Assembly (NCBI GenBank): GCA_021784755.1
Contig: JAJYHM010000050.1
Coordinates: 25,084 to 89,083, forward strand
DNA from: Pseudomonadota bacterium
Lineage (GTDB): Bacteria; Pseudomonadota; Gammaproteobacteria; Acidiferrobacterales; Acidiferrobacteraceae
Length of the DNA stretch: 64,000 nucleotides
Direction of reading: 5' to 3'
Shown: in pieces, positions 1 to 10,175 of the stretch
Layout of the letters: each line of letters starts with the position of its first letter
Position numbering within the stretch: the stretch's first letter is position 1
Notes under the pieces: generated by a model
Told to the model about the DNA's origin: nothing
Seen by the model: only the letters and a program-made list of their open reading frames with translations
Databases searched by the model: none
Program-made: the position numbers and the translations under genes

Positions 1-652
1 ACAGGATCTCCGGCCCACAAAACCCATAGTCCTGGCCGGCAGCCGCCGTGCGCGCCAGCGCCGTGGCGATCCCGCGAGCGACATCGTCCACATACACGGG
101 TGCGATCAGACTTGCGGCTAGCGGCACGGGCAGACCCCAGGGCGCCCAGCGCAGGAGCTTGCGGAAACGGTCGACGAAGTGATCGCCAGGGCCATAGATC
201 ACACTGGGTCGCACGACGATGGCCTCGGGCGCGAGCGCCCGCAGGCGCGCCTCGCCGCGTCCCTTGCTGCGCAAATAAGCGCTCTCGGAGGCCGCGTCGG
301 CGCCCGCGGCGCTGACCTGCAGCAAGCGCAGTCCGCGCCCGGCACGCGCCATGCGTGCCGGCAACTCCTCGTGCACCCGCGCGAAATCCCCGGGCGCTTG
401 TTCCTTCAGGATACCGACGAGATTGATGAAGGCCTGCGCCCCCGATGCCAGCTCCCGCAAGAAGCGCTCGTCATGCACGTCCCCTTCCCACAATTCCAGG
501 CGCGGCAAGACCAGTAGGTCGCGATGACGATCCGGCCTGCGGGTGACGAGCCGCAGCCTGTAACCGCGGCCATGGAGTTCCCTGACAAGTGCGCGCCCGA
601 CAAAACCGCAGCCGCCGAGCACCACCACGCGCGCGTCGGGCCTAACTCCCAT
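1..652 (-). CDS. NAD(P)-binding/NAD-dependent epimerase family protein (complex I 39 kDa subunit-like), partial at window edge
   Basis: Own translation of the minus strand from ATG at 652: MGVRPDARVVVLGGCGFVGRALVRELHGRGYRLRLVTRRPDRH..., GxxGFxG Rossmann motif; runs off window start. Confidence 0.8.
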   Translation of the reverse strand, partial: MGVRPDARVVVLGGCGFVGRALVRELHGRGYRLRLVTRRPDRHRDLLVLPRLELWEGDVHDERFLRELASGAQAFINLVGILKEQAPGDFARVHEELPARMARAGRGLRLLQVSAAGADAASESAYLRSKGRGEARLRALAPEAIVVRPSVIYGPGDHFVDRFRKLLRWAPWGLPVPLAASLIAPVYVDDVARGIATALARTAAAGQDYGFCGPEIL

Positions 653-2585
653 TCACGGCTACCTCCACCGCCGGGGTAACAGGCGCCATGCGATACTTGA
701 GGGCATCCTGGCGACCCTTCAGAAGGTAATCGTAGATAGCAGTAAAGGTGAGCACGTTTTTGACGTAGCCGCGTGTCTGGCGGTAAGGAATAGTCTCGAT
801 CCAGATGTCCGCTGGGAGCGCGCGTCTCACCGGCAGCCACGAGATCGCCGCCGTGGGCCCGGCGTTGTAGGCCGCCGTCGCCACCGGTTCCTCGCCGCGC
901 GCCCGCAGCAGGACATCCGCCAGATAATGCGTTCCGACATCCACGTTGTTGGCCACGTCGATTAGGTCGCGATCACCCGTGATCGACAGATGGATCTCGC
1001 GGGCGGTGATAAACCCGGTTTCGGGCATGAGCTGCATGAGTCCGAGCGCCCCGACGTCGGACCGCGCATCGAAAATGAACGCACTCTCCTGCCGGATGAT
1101 GCCATAGACCCAGGCCGGGTCGATCTTGTTGCGCCCGGCGTCGGCCTCTATGAGGGATCGGTACAGCAAGGGAAAGCGGATCGAGAGCGCGTGTTTGGCC
1201 CCGGTGCCGGCCACCGTGAGGATCGCGCAGTCACCCCAACCCCAACGCGAGGCCAGCAGGCCTGCGGCCTCGATCTGGTCCTCCGAAAGGCCGTGCAGCC
1301 CCTGAAACCACACGGCGCGCGCCTCGCGATGTTGGTGTAGCCGGAAGAGCTCGTGGGCCAAGCGGATGTCCGGGCGGTGCTCGACCGACCGGATCACGGC
1401 CGCAGGCGCGGTCAGAGGGACATTGGGAATATGGTAAGGCAGGCCAAGGCGGCCGGCCGCCAGGAACCCGTAATACCCGAAATGCCGGGCAAGTTTCACG
1501 AAGATCGCGTGCGCTTGACGCTTATGGCCCATCGATGCCAGCGCCCGCGCCCGCCAGTACTGCCACTCGTGCGCCTTTTGCACCTCGCGCGGCATAGCGT
1601 CGATGAACATCAGTACGTCGCCCCACGCCTGCTCACGCAGCGCCGCGCGCACCCGCCAGCGCGCGAGCTGGCCGTTGCCCTGGCCGGTAGGCACCGCCGC
1701 CGCAAGCCAAGACAAGGCCACGGGCAGATGATCGGCCGCGCCGATCAGCCCAAGCCCGCGCAGGACGTAGTTATTGTCTTCGCCCAACACCGGCTGCTTG
1801 GCCCGTAGCTGCTGCCAGAGGGTCATGGCGAGCGTGGGGCTGCGATAACCGAGTGAGACCACCGCTTGGCGCACGATGTGGCGGGCACGACGCAGGGTCA
1901 GCGGGTAATCGAGATGCGCCAAGGTTTGGGCGGGGTGCGCCGAAAGCGCGAGCCATCGCGCGAGCCATAAGGCGTGGTCCGGGGACAGCGCCGCCTGGAG
2001 GCGCTTCAAAAGCTTCGTATTGCCCGCGCGCATGGCGAGCTTGGCGCGGGCCCACAGATGCGCCTGGTCGGCACCGCCTGCGCGTAGCCAGCGCGCGGTC
2101 AGGCCTTGGCAGCTGCGCGGCAGCGACTGGCCGGTGAGCCATACCGCCTGCACGGCCACCGCCACGTTCTGTCCGCTGCGGGCGCGGGCGGCGAGATCGT
2201 CGCAGTGCAGGGCGACATCGGAGTCGAAGGCAGGCACATAGAAGGCAAGGAAACGTTTGTCTTCGTGACGGCGGGCCAAGAACTTGAGCCAAGCGCGCCT
2301 TAGCTTCACGGCAACCGGGAGCTGGCCGTGGCGCGCGAGAAAAGCGGCGACCGCTTGTGGCCGGTCGTGGCGCATGCGGTCCATGAGATAGTGGTAGCGG
2401 AGATAAGGCCGGGCGATATACCCGTCCATCTCGCCGTATAGCTGGCGGAAGCGATCGTAGCGCTCCTCATTCAGCGCCGTAAGGGCCTGCTGGTAACGGG
2501 CCCGGTCGAGCCCGAGGGAGGTGGTGCCGGCGTGAGCTATGCTGGAAAACGCCAGGGCGAGAACGAAGATTCGGACGACGCGCAC
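642..2585 (-). CDS. slt: Soluble lytic murein transglycosylase
   Basis: 647 aa with signal peptide; C-terminal SLT domain motifs ESAFIFDARSDVGALGLMQLMPETG and AAYNAGPTA. Confidence 0.93.
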   Translation of the reverse strand: MRVVRIFVLALAFSSIAHAGTTSLGLDRARYQQALTALNEERYDRFRQLYGEMDGYIARPYLRYHYLMDRMRHDRPQAVAAFLARHGQLPVAVKLRRAWLKFLARRHEDKRFLAFYVPAFDSDVALHCDDLAARARSGQNVAVAVQAVWLTGQSLPRSCQGLTARWLRAGGADQAHLWARAKLAMRAGNTKLLKRLQAALSPDHALWLARWLALSAHPAQTLAHLDYPLTLRRARHIVRQAVVSLGYRSPTLAMTLWQQLRAKQPVLGEDNNYVLRGLGLIGAADHLPVALSWLAAAVPTGQGNGQLARWRVRAALREQAWGDVLMFIDAMPREVQKAHEWQYWRARALASMGHKRQAHAIFVKLARHFGYYGFLAAGRLGLPYHIPNVPLTAPAAVIRSVEHRPDIRLAHELFRLHQHREARAVWFQGLHGLSEDQIEAAGLLASRWGWGDCAILTVAGTGAKHALSIRFPLLYRSLIEADAGRNKIDPAWVYGIIRQESAFIFDARSDVGALGLMQLMPETGFITAREIHLSITGDRDLIDVANNVDVGTHYLADVLLRARGEEPVATAAYNAGPTAAISWLPVRRALPADIWIETIPYRQTRGYVKNVLTFTAIYDYLLKGRQDALKYRMAPVTPAVEVAVNGS

Positions 2586-2653
2586 AGGCCTGACTTAGGT
2601 GACGAGAAGAAATCACTATACTTGAGCCTACGAACCGTGCAAAGGATCGCATC

Positions 2654-4021
2654 ATGCCATTCGACAGCATCAATCCGGCGACCGACGAAAGGGTCGCGAG
2701 CTTCCCGGAAACGAGCCCCAAGGAATTAGAAGCGGCGCTTACACGCGCCACACACGCCGCGTCGCAGTGGCAAAGGCGGAGTGTCGGCGAGCGCGTAGCA
2801 CTCCTACAGGCGGCCGCCACGGTGCTGCGCGCCGACTCGGAGCGCTACGCGGGGATCATTACCCTCGAGGTCGGGAAGCCCATCGTGGAGGCCCGCGGCG
2901 AGATCGAGAAATGCGCGTGGGCCTGCGATTATTACGCCGAAAACGGCGAACGCCTCCTGCAAGACGAGAGCATCGACATCCCGGACGCGCAGGTATCCGT
3001 CACCTTCTTGCCGCTTGGCGTCGTGCTCGCCATCATGCCGTGGAACTTTCCGTTCTGGCAGGTGTTCCGCTTTGCGACCGCCGCGCTCACAGCCGGCAAC
3101 GCCGCCCTCCTAAAGCATGCCGCCAACGTCCCGCAGTGCGCCTTGGCGATCGCCGAGGTCTTCGAGCGGGCCGGCGCCCCCGAGGGGCTGTTCCAATCCC
3201 TGATGATCCGCGCGCCGGCGGTGGCCGCCTTGATAGAGGACCCGCGTGTGCATGCCGTGACCCTCACCGGCAGCGAGGCCGCCGGACGCGCGGTGGCGGC
3301 CGTCGCCGGGCGGGCCCTGAAGAAAACCGTGCTCGAGCTCGGTGGTTCGGACGCCTTCATCGTGCTTCCCGACGCCGATCTCGAAGCGGCCGCCGAAGCG
3401 GCCGTTCGATCCCGCTTCCAGAATGCCGGACAGAGCTGCATCGCCGCCAAGCGTCTCATCCTCGTGGAGGCCATATCCGAGCCTTTCCTGGAGCGATTCG
3501 AGGCGTATGCCCAGGCCTTGAAGGTGGGCGACCCCGGCGACGAGACGGTGCGCATGGGTCCGCTGGCCCGTCACGACCTGCGTGCCGCCCTCCATGAACA
3601 GGTGGCGGACGCGCTGAATCAGGGGGCCGTGGCGCGGTTCGGCTGCCGAATCCCCGCGGGCCCCGGCAGCTACTATCCGCCGTCCCTCCTCGACCACGTG
3701 CGTCCGGGGATGCGGGCCTATGCCGAGGAGCTCTTCGGGCCCGTGGCCATCGTCTTGCGCGCGCGCGACACGGAACATGCGCTCGCACAGGCCAACGACA
3801 ACCGTTACGGCCTCGGGGCGAGCCTCTGGACGCAAGACACGGTCCAGGGGGCGGCGCTCGCGCGACGGCTGGAAACGGGGTCGAGTTTCGTGAATGCCAT
3901 GGTCAAAAGCGACCCCAGGGTCCCCTTCGGGGGCGTGAAGGCCTCGGGGTACGGGCGCGAACTCGCCCTCTATGGCGTTCGCGAATTCATGAACATCAAA
4001 ACCCTGTGGATCGCGCCGTGA
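2654..4021 (+). CDS. NAD(P)-dependent aldehyde/succinate-semialdehyde dehydrogenase
   Basis: 455 aa; LELGGSDAFIVLPDADL, NAGQSCIAAKR and PFGGVKASGYGRE motifs of the ALDH family. Confidence 0.92.
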   Translation: MPFDSINPATDERVASFPETSPKELEAALTRATHAASQWQRRSVGERVALLQAAATVLRADSERYAGIITLEVGKPIVEARGEIEKCAWACDYYAENGERLLQDESIDIPDAQVSVTFLPLGVVLAIMPWNFPFWQVFRFATAALTAGNAALLKHAANVPQCALAIAEVFERAGAPEGLFQSLMIRAPAVAALIEDPRVHAVTLTGSEAAGRAVAAVAGRALKKTVLELGGSDAFIVLPDADLEAAAEAAVRSRFQNAGQSCIAAKRLILVEAISEPFLERFEAYAQALKVGDPGDETVRMGPLARHDLRAALHEQVADALNQGAVARFGCRIPAGPGSYYPPSLLDHVRPGMRAYAEELFGPVAIVLRARDTEHALAQANDNRYGLGASLWTQDTVQGAALARRLETGSSFVNAMVKSDPRVPFGGVKASGYGRELALYGVREFMNIKTLWIAP

Positions 4022-4073
4022 AAGCCCCGTGGCCGACATCGTCGGGCGCCGACCACGGGGCCCCAAGCGTGGT

Positions 4074-4655
4074 CTAGAACCGCAGCACGAGGTCACCGCT
4101 ATAGAGCTGCGTGTTGTTGTTGGGGATGCGAAACTCCTGCCATTCTCCCCGGAAGGCCACGTGCCGGGTCACATAATACTGGACACCGGCCCCGTAGTCG
4201 GGGTGGGTGTGATCGCGCGTGACGGTGGTGGAGATCGGCGTGATGGTGCGCGTACGGAACCGCGCGGCGCCCCCCTCGATGAAGAGCGAGAGGCGTGGTG
4301 TAAACGGGAATGAGAGCAGCGCGTTTAAGTCATAGCCGCGATTGCGCACCTGCTCCGACCCTATCGGCGTCGAAATCGTGTCGGTGCCGAAATTCAGGTA
4401 ATCCGCCTGAATGGCGAAGAAGCGGTTGAAGGCCAGCCCCATGAAGGCCTTCCACGCCCCCTGCGTGCCACTGAAATGGGTGAAAGGTTTCGGGAAGCTG
4501 CTATCGTTGAGTCCGCGATTGTCGGCGGCCCCGCCGCCGGCGCCGATATAAAGTCCGGCTTGCGAAAAACCCCCGTCATGGGCCAACGCGATCACCGGCG
4601 CAAGCGTCAACGCCGCCGTCATCCCTGTCTTAAGTAACGCTCCTTTTCTGATCAT
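4074..4655 (-). CDS. Outer-membrane beta-barrel protein (OmpA/OmpW-like porin)
   Basis: 193 aa, signal peptide, alternating beta pattern, terminal aromatic ...GDLVLRF. Confidence 0.7.
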   Translation of the reverse strand: MIRKGALLKTGMTAALTLAPVIALAHDGGFSQAGLYIGAGGGAADNRGLNDSSFPKPFTHFSGTQGAWKAFMGLAFNRFFAIQADYLNFGTDTISTPIGSEQVRNRGYDLNALLSFPFTPRLSLFIEGGAARFRTRTITPISTTVTRDHTHPDYGAGVQYYVTRHVAFRGEWQEFRIPNNNTQLYSGDLVLRF

Positions 4656-4821
4656 TGCTGTCCTCCGTTTTCAATGTCCTACGGTTGGACAAGAAAAACC
4701 CCTGCCCATCTTTGTCGTTCGTCATTGTAGAGGGGCGAGTCACAACGCGTATCCGGCTTAAGAGGCGGTTCGGCTTGGAGAATTTCGCGGAAACGTGCGC
4801 GAGCGTGGACGACGACCGGCG

Positions 4822-6018
4822 CTAGAGGACCGATAAGGAACGCGCGACGAAGGCCTTCAGGTAAGCGGTCTCCGGGATTGCCGGATGCACCGGATGATCA
4901 GGACCCTGGCCACCCTCGTCCACGAACTGCAGCCCCCGCTTGAGGCGGGCGGCCGCCTCTGCCACGGCTCGCGCGAGAGCGTGACGCTCGAGATGATACG
5001 AACACGACGCCGAGAGCAGCACCCCGTCTTCGCCCAACACCGCGAGCGCCGCCTCGTTCAACCGCTGATAAGCAGCGAGCCCCGCCTCATAATCCTTGCG
5101 CCGCTTGATGAGGGCCGGCGGATCCACGATGACCACATCAAAGCGTTCACCGGCCCCGCGCAGCTCCCGTAAGACATCAAAGACATCACCCTGAATGGTG
5201 CGAACGTGTCCCGCCACCCCATTATCGGCGGCATTGCCGCGCGCATAGGACAACGCGCGCTCGGAGGCGTCCACCAGAGTCACATGATCGGCCCCGTGGG
5301 CGGCGGCCTGAATCCCGAAGCCGCCCACATAGGTAAAGAGGTCCAGCACCCGGGCATGCGTGACATACGGCAGGAGCCGTGCGCGATTCGGCCGCTGATC
5401 ATAGAACCACCCGGTCTTCTGGCCCGCGCCCAGCGCCACCCGGAAGCGGCAGAGACCCTCAATCACCGTGGTCTCGGCCGGCGGCTCGCCGAGCGCTGCC
5501 TCGACATAGGTGGGGAGCCCTTCAAGAGCGCGGCTCGCGGTATCGTTGCGAATGAGGATACTGGTCGGATGCACGACCTGCTCCAGGGCCTCGATCACGA
5601 GCAGCTTCAGGCACTCCATGCCAGCGGTCGTGAACTGCGCGACCAGCGCATCGCCATAACGATCGACGACAAGACCCGGGAGGCCGTCGGCCTCGCCGAA
5701 GATGAGCCGGTAGAAGGGCTGGCCGAAGGCCCGTTCGCGCCACGCGAGCGCGGCTTGCACACGCGCGACGATCAGATCCCGGCCTATGACCGCACGCGGA
5801 TCGGCGCTCATGAGCCGCACGCTGATGAGGGACTTCGGGTTCACATAACCCACCCCCAAGGGGCGCCTGCGGGCGCTTTCAACACACACGAGATCGCCCG
5901 GCGTAAAAGCGGTGAGCGCCGTGGCATCACAATCGATCTCGTTGCTGAACACCCAGAGGTGGCCGGCACGCAGGCGCCGATCTTCGCGCGGTCGCAAACG
6001 AATAGTTGGGAGAGACAT
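4822..6018 (-). CDS. Class I SAM-dependent rRNA methyltransferase, RlmI/PUA type
   Basis: Start trimmed to MSLPTIRLRPREDRRLRAGHLWVFSNEI; contains VLDLFTYVGGFG and VDPPALIKRRKD motifs. Confidence 0.88.
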   Translation of the reverse strand: MSLPTIRLRPREDRRLRAGHLWVFSNEIDCDATALTAFTPGDLVCVESARRRPLGVGYVNPKSLISVRLMSADPRAVIGRDLIVARVQAALAWRERAFGQPFYRLIFGEADGLPGLVVDRYGDALVAQFTTAGMECLKLLVIEALEQVVHPTSILIRNDTASRALEGLPTYVEAALGEPPAETTVIEGLCRFRVALGAGQKTGWFYDQRPNRARLLPYVTHARVLDLFTYVGGFGIQAAAHGADHVTLVDASERALSYARGNAADNGVAGHVRTIQGDVFDVLRELRGAGERFDVVIVDPPALIKRRKDYEAGLAAYQRLNEAALAVLGEDGVLLSASCSYHLERHALARAVAEAAARLKRGLQFVDEGGQGPDHPVHPAIPETAYLKAFVARSLSVL

Positions 6019-6088
6019 GCCGCCATTATACCCAAGGAAGGGTGCGCGGCGCGGCTTGCGGGGTACAATCGGGATTTTGGAAGGCGCC

Positions 6089-8158
6089 ATGGACACGACC
6101 GATCTCAGCAATCGGCTCGCAAGCGAAACGAGCCCCTACCTCAGGCAGCATGCCGACAACCCGGTGGCCTGGCAGCCATGGGACGACCGCGCCCTACGGG
6201 AGGCGCGGCTGGCCGACAAGCCGATCCTGCTGTCGGTGGGTTACTCGGCGTGCCACTGGTGTCATGTCATGGCCCACGAGTCCTTCGAGGACCGCCATGT
6301 GGCCGCGGTCATGAACCGCCTGTTCGTATGCATCAAGGTCGACCGCGAAGAGCGCCCGGACCTGGACCGCGTCTACCAAGCCGCCCACAATCTGCTCGCG
6401 CGCCGCGCCGGCGGCTGGCCGCTCACCATGTTCCTGGCGCCCGACGACCTGACGCCGTTTTTCGGGGGGACCTATTTTCCGAAGAAACCCCGCTTTGGGC
6501 TGCCGGCGTTCCCCGACCTGCTCGAGCAAGTGGAGCACTACTTCCGGGAACATCGCGCGGAACTTACAGCTCAGGCACCGCAATTGCGCGAGGCCCTGAG
6601 GGCCGAGGGACGTGCAAACCCCCGTGGCGGCACCCAAACAACGGACACATCCGAGGCCCTGCGCGCGCTCACCGAGCTCAAAGGGCAGTTCGATAGGGCA
6701 AACGGCGGGTTCGGGGGCGCCCCGAAGTTCCCTCACCCGGGCGGCGTGCGAAGGCTTCTGCTCGGCTCCCCGGGCAAGCCCGATCCCGAGGCGCTCTCGA
6801 TGGCGCGCGCGAGCCTGCGCGCCATGGCCGACCGCGGACTTTATGACCACCTCGAAGGGGGCTTCTTCCGGTATAGCGTCGACGCGCAGTGGCACATCCC
6901 GCACTTCGAAAAGATGCTCTATGACAACGCCCAACTGATCCCCCTGTATGCCGAAGCCTTCTTGGCCACGGGCGACAACCGCTTCCGGGATGTCGCGATC
7001 GCGTCCGGCGACTGGGTGCTCGGGGCCATGCAGGCCCCCGAGGGCGGCTATTACGCCACCCTGGATGCCGACAGCGAGGGCGAGGAAGGGGCCTTTTATC
7101 TCTGGCAACGGTCCGAGGTCGAGGCGCGGCTCGGCGCAGACGAGGCGGCGGTGGCGGTGGCGTATTTCGGGCTGGACCTGCCCCCCAACTTCGAAGGGCA
7201 CGCCCACCATCTCATGATCGCGCGCCCCCTCGAGGAGGTGGCCGCGCATCTCGGCGTGTCGGGAGACTTGGCCGCCCAACGCCTGGCGCAGGCCGGCGTT
7301 CAACTCACGGCCATCCGCGCCACGCGCCCGAAGCCTGCGCGCGACGATAAGATCTTGACGGCGTGGAACGGACTCATGATCAAGGCGCTCGCACGCGCCG
7401 GACGGCTGTTGGGCATCACACGCTTTGTGGATTCCGCGCAACGGGCCTGCGACCGGATGCGCCGGGATCTCTGGGATGGGACGCGTCTGGCCGCCGTGAC
7501 CAAAGACGGTCGCACGAGCCCCTATGGCTACCTGGACGACTATGCCTTCCTGCTCGACGGCGTGCTCGAGCTCATGATGGCGCGCTGGCGAGACGCCGAT
7601 CTGACGTTTGCGCGGGCCTTGGCGGCACGCATGATCGCGGATTTCGCCGACCCCGAAGAGGGCGGGTTCTACTTCACGGCCAGCGACCATGACACTCCCC
7701 TCTACCGGCCCAAGACCTTCTCTGACGACGCCCTGCCCTCGGGCAACGCGGTGGCCGCCTCGGCGCTTTTGCGCCTCGCCCACCTGCTCGCCGACCCCGC
7801 GCTCGAGGCGCACGCAGAACGCGCCGTCGCGGCAGGTAAAGGGGCGCTTGCCCACTACCCCTCGATGCACACCACGCTCATCGAGGCCTGGGAGGACGCG
7901 ACCGACCCACCACCCATCATCATCCTGCGCGGGGCGGCGGACCCTCTCGCCCAATGGCAGGAACGCGCCCGCAAAGACTTCGCCCCGCGCCGTTCGGTGT
8001 TCGCCATCCCCGAGGATGCGCGCGATCTGCCGGAGGGGCTCGCTGCACGCGCCCCTGCAGGCCCCGTGGTGGCCTATGCTTGCCAGGGCCTGCGCTGTGA
8101 GGCGCCGGTGACCGACGAGCAGGCCTTCGAGGCCTTGCTCGCGCGCACCGCCCTTTAG
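6089..8158 (+). CDS. Thioredoxin-domain (DUF255, YyaL/SSP411-like) protein
   Basis: Start trimmed to MDTTDLSNRLASETSPYLRQHADNPVAWQPW; CHWCHVMAHESFED and MLYDNAQL motifs. Confidence 0.9.
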   Translation: MDTTDLSNRLASETSPYLRQHADNPVAWQPWDDRALREARLADKPILLSVGYSACHWCHVMAHESFEDRHVAAVMNRLFVCIKVDREERPDLDRVYQAAHNLLARRAGGWPLTMFLAPDDLTPFFGGTYFPKKPRFGLPAFPDLLEQVEHYFREHRAELTAQAPQLREALRAEGRANPRGGTQTTDTSEALRALTELKGQFDRANGGFGGAPKFPHPGGVRRLLLGSPGKPDPEALSMARASLRAMADRGLYDHLEGGFFRYSVDAQWHIPHFEKMLYDNAQLIPLYAEAFLATGDNRFRDVAIASGDWVLGAMQAPEGGYYATLDADSEGEEGAFYLWQRSEVEARLGADEAAVAVAYFGLDLPPNFEGHAHHLMIARPLEEVAAHLGVSGDLAAQRLAQAGVQLTAIRATRPKPARDDKILTAWNGLMIKALARAGRLLGITRFVDSAQRACDRMRRDLWDGTRLAAVTKDGRTSPYGYLDDYAFLLDGVLELMMARWRDADLTFARALAARMIADFADPEEGGFYFTASDHDTPLYRPKTFSDDALPSGNAVAASALLRLAHLLADPALEAHAERAVAAGKGALAHYPSMHTTLIEAWEDATDPPPIIILRGAADPLAQWQERARKDFAPRRSVFAIPEDARDLPEGLAARAPAGPVVAYACQGLRCEAPVTDEQAFEALLARTAL

Positions 8159-8194
8159 CAGAATAACGAACGGCACCGTGGAGGAAACACCGTC

Positions 8195-8584
8195 ATGCCC
8201 ATGAGTCTCGGCGATTTCGTAGCAGAGGCCCGCAGCCGCATCCAGGAGATCGCGCCCGATGAACTCGATCGCCTGCTCGAGGACAATGAGACAGTCCTCA
8301 TAGTCGATATCCGTGAACCCGCCGAATTCGAGAGCGGCCATATCCCGGGCGCGACCCTGATCCCGCGCGGGACCCTCGAACAGGCGGCGGACCCCAAGAG
8401 TCCCCATCGGGTGGAGCCCTTGTGCTCGGCCCAAGGGCGGCGCGTGGTGCTCTATTGTGAGTCGGGGACCCGCAGCGCGCTGGCCGCCGATACCCTGCAA
8501 CAGATGGGCTTTACCGAGGTCGCGAGTCTCGCGGGCGGCTGCGTGCTGTGGGAGGCGGAGGGCTTGGCCCTGGTCAGGAGATAG
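8195..8584 (+). CDS. Rhodanese-like domain protein
   Basis: VDIREPAEFESGHIPGA and VLYCESGTRSALAADTL active-site loop. Confidence 0.9.
   Translation: MPMSLGDFVAEARSRIQEIAPDELDRLLEDNETVLIVDIREPAEFESGHIPGATLIPRGTLEQAADPKSPHRVEPLCSAQGRRVVLYCESGTRSALAADTLQQMGFTEVASLAGGCVLWEAEGLALVRR
8367..8418. repeat. Copy 1 of a 52-bp direct repeat (inside the rhodanese gene)
   Basis: gcgggaccctcgaacaggcggcggaccccaagagtccccatcgggtggagcc; 4 mismatches to 9060..9111. Confidence 0.85.
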
Positions 8585-8673
8585 GCGCGGCTCTCCGCCG
8601 TGACGGTCCACGATGCGATACACCGAGGTCGCGATCCTCGTCGTGTCTATCGACGCGCCTATCGGCCTATCCG

Positions 8674-8943
8674 CTATTCCAGACTGAGCCGCCTCTTCGC
8701 CTCGGCAAGCGACATCTCACGCCTCTCTTCCAAATCCGCGAGTCCCGCGACCACGCCCCGGAGGAAGGCCCGCTCCTCCTCGGTCTTCTCGTAATCCGCA
8801 ACCGATTGGACGACTGCGACTCCGCGGCCTCGGCTGGTAAGCAGCACGGCACGATGGGCATCCGTCACGTGTTTCACAACGCGGCCCGGATTCACCTTCA
8901 GATCCGCCAGAGGCACCACGTCTTCGGAAAACTTGATACGCAT
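8674..8943 (-). CDS. Type II antitoxin, Phd/YefM family (no adjacent toxin found)
   Basis: MRIKFSEDVVPLADLKVNPGRVVKHVTDAHRAVLLTSRGRGVAVVQSVADYE. Confidence 0.8.
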   Translation of the reverse strand: MRIKFSEDVVPLADLKVNPGRVVKHVTDAHRAVLLTSRGRGVAVVQSVADYEKTEEERAFLRGVVAGLADLEERREMSLAEAKRRLSLE

Positions 8944-9059
8944 GATAAGCGGCTCGAAAAAGACCTGTTAACAGGAGCCACCCTATCAAAGGCGAACAGG
9001 TCCAGCAACGACGAGGGACGCGTGACTGGGCGCTGGCGCCGAAAGCCCTCAAGCCTTCC

Positions 9060-9111
9060 GCGGGACCGTCGAACGAGCGGCGGACCCCAAGAGTCCCCAT
9101 AGGGTGGAGCC
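9060..9111. repeat. Copy 2 of the 52-bp direct repeat (intergenic)
   Basis: gcgggaccgtcgaacgagcggcggaccccaagagtccccatagggtggagcc. Confidence 0.85.
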
Positions 9112-9413
9112 GGCTCCTTCCCCTAGCGCACAAAATGGAGGGCCCATTACGAGGTACCCCCTTACCCCACCACCGCATCCTTTCCATCCCCGCCCTGGAC
9201 ATCACTTGCCCCGGCGTTCGCGTCCGCGACTTTCATGGTGCTCGGCATCGCATCAGGGTGCCGTCAAGCCACGAAGATCATGGAGATCGTGTGGCCCATG
9301 ACCGGCCTCTACCAGAACGCGCCGCAGTGCTCCGCCTATAATTGCGCAGCAATTTAGGGGGCGGTGACCGGCCATGCGGCCGGCAATGAACGGCGCTATC
9401 ACCCGCAGGGCGA

Positions 9414-9830
9414 TTATTCCGGCCTTTCCTGCTGCTCGATGTATGGCTTGAGCACAGACAGGGGCGCTCCACCCACAGTCAGGATACAGTAACTTCGGCT
9501 CCAGAATACCGGTTTACTCCCGTAGTACCGTTTGAGATGGTCGGAAAACTCTTTGCGTAACAGTCGGCTCGTGACCGTTTTGAGATTATTCACAAAGGCG
9601 GAAGGCAATACCTTTGGCGTCAGCGCCAGGAGCAGATGCACATGGTCCGTCTCGCCATTGAACTCCAGTACTTCACATTCCCATTTTGCCGCAGTGCTGC
9701 GGCAGATGATTTCCAGCCGGTCCCGCATGAGACCGCTCATGCACCTGCGGCGGTATTTCGTGACAAGAACCAAGTGATAGTTCAGGTTATAAACACAATG
9801 ATGCAGGGTGCTTAGCGTTAGCGTCGTCAT
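9414..9830 (-). CDS. tnpA: IS200/IS605-family Y1 (HUH) transposase TnpA
   Basis: Start trimmed to MTTLTLSTLHHCVYNLNYHLVLVTKYRRRC; GETDHVHLLLAL (HUH) and LKPYIEQQ (catalytic Tyr). Confidence 0.93.
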   Translation of the reverse strand: MTTLTLSTLHHCVYNLNYHLVLVTKYRRRCMSGLMRDRLEIICRSTAAKWECEVLEFNGETDHVHLLLALTPKVLPSAFVNNLKTVTSRLLRKEFSDHLKRYYGSKPVFWSRSYCILTVGGAPLSVLKPYIEQQERPE

Positions 9831-9852
9831 GGTAACCGCGTATAATGAGAGC

Positions 9853-10175
9853 ATGGCGAATCGCAAGGTCACGTACTGTTTGTATCCCAATGCCGCCCAA
9901 TCGGAGCGGCTCCTGGAAATGTATCCGTCAATCTTCGCAAAGCCATTCAGCATCTGGCCCGGTTGCACGCCAAAGTGGGCCGCACCAGGAAAGACTTCCT
10001 GCACCAGACGAGCAGTCGGCTTGTAAGCCAATTTGGTGTCATCGCCACGGAGGTTTTGGCGGTAAAGAACATGGTCAGCGGTGGCGGTTCCCGCAAGAAG
10101 GGATTGAACCGCGAGATTCATGCAGCCGCGCCGGCGACTTTTCTCGAAATGATCAGGACTAAAAACGAAGCTTGA
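9853..10175 (+). pseudogene. tnpB: TnpB (RNA-guided nuclease, IS605 OrfB) remnant: N-terminal ~20 aa joined out of frame to a later internal segment, then premature stop
   Basis: Frame 1 MANRKVTYCLYPNAAQSERLLEM (TnpB N-terminus); frame 3 RKAIQHLARLHAKVGRTRKDFLHQTSSRLVSQFGVIATEVLAVKNMVSGGGSRKKGLNREIHAAAPATFLEMIRTKNEA* (TnpB mid-region). Confidence 0.85.

Noticed and set aside
6194-8623. 809 aa minus-strand ORF
   Set aside because: Antisense to the well-supported DUF255 protein and rhodanese; Arg/Gly/His-rich shadow frame typical of high-GC DNA
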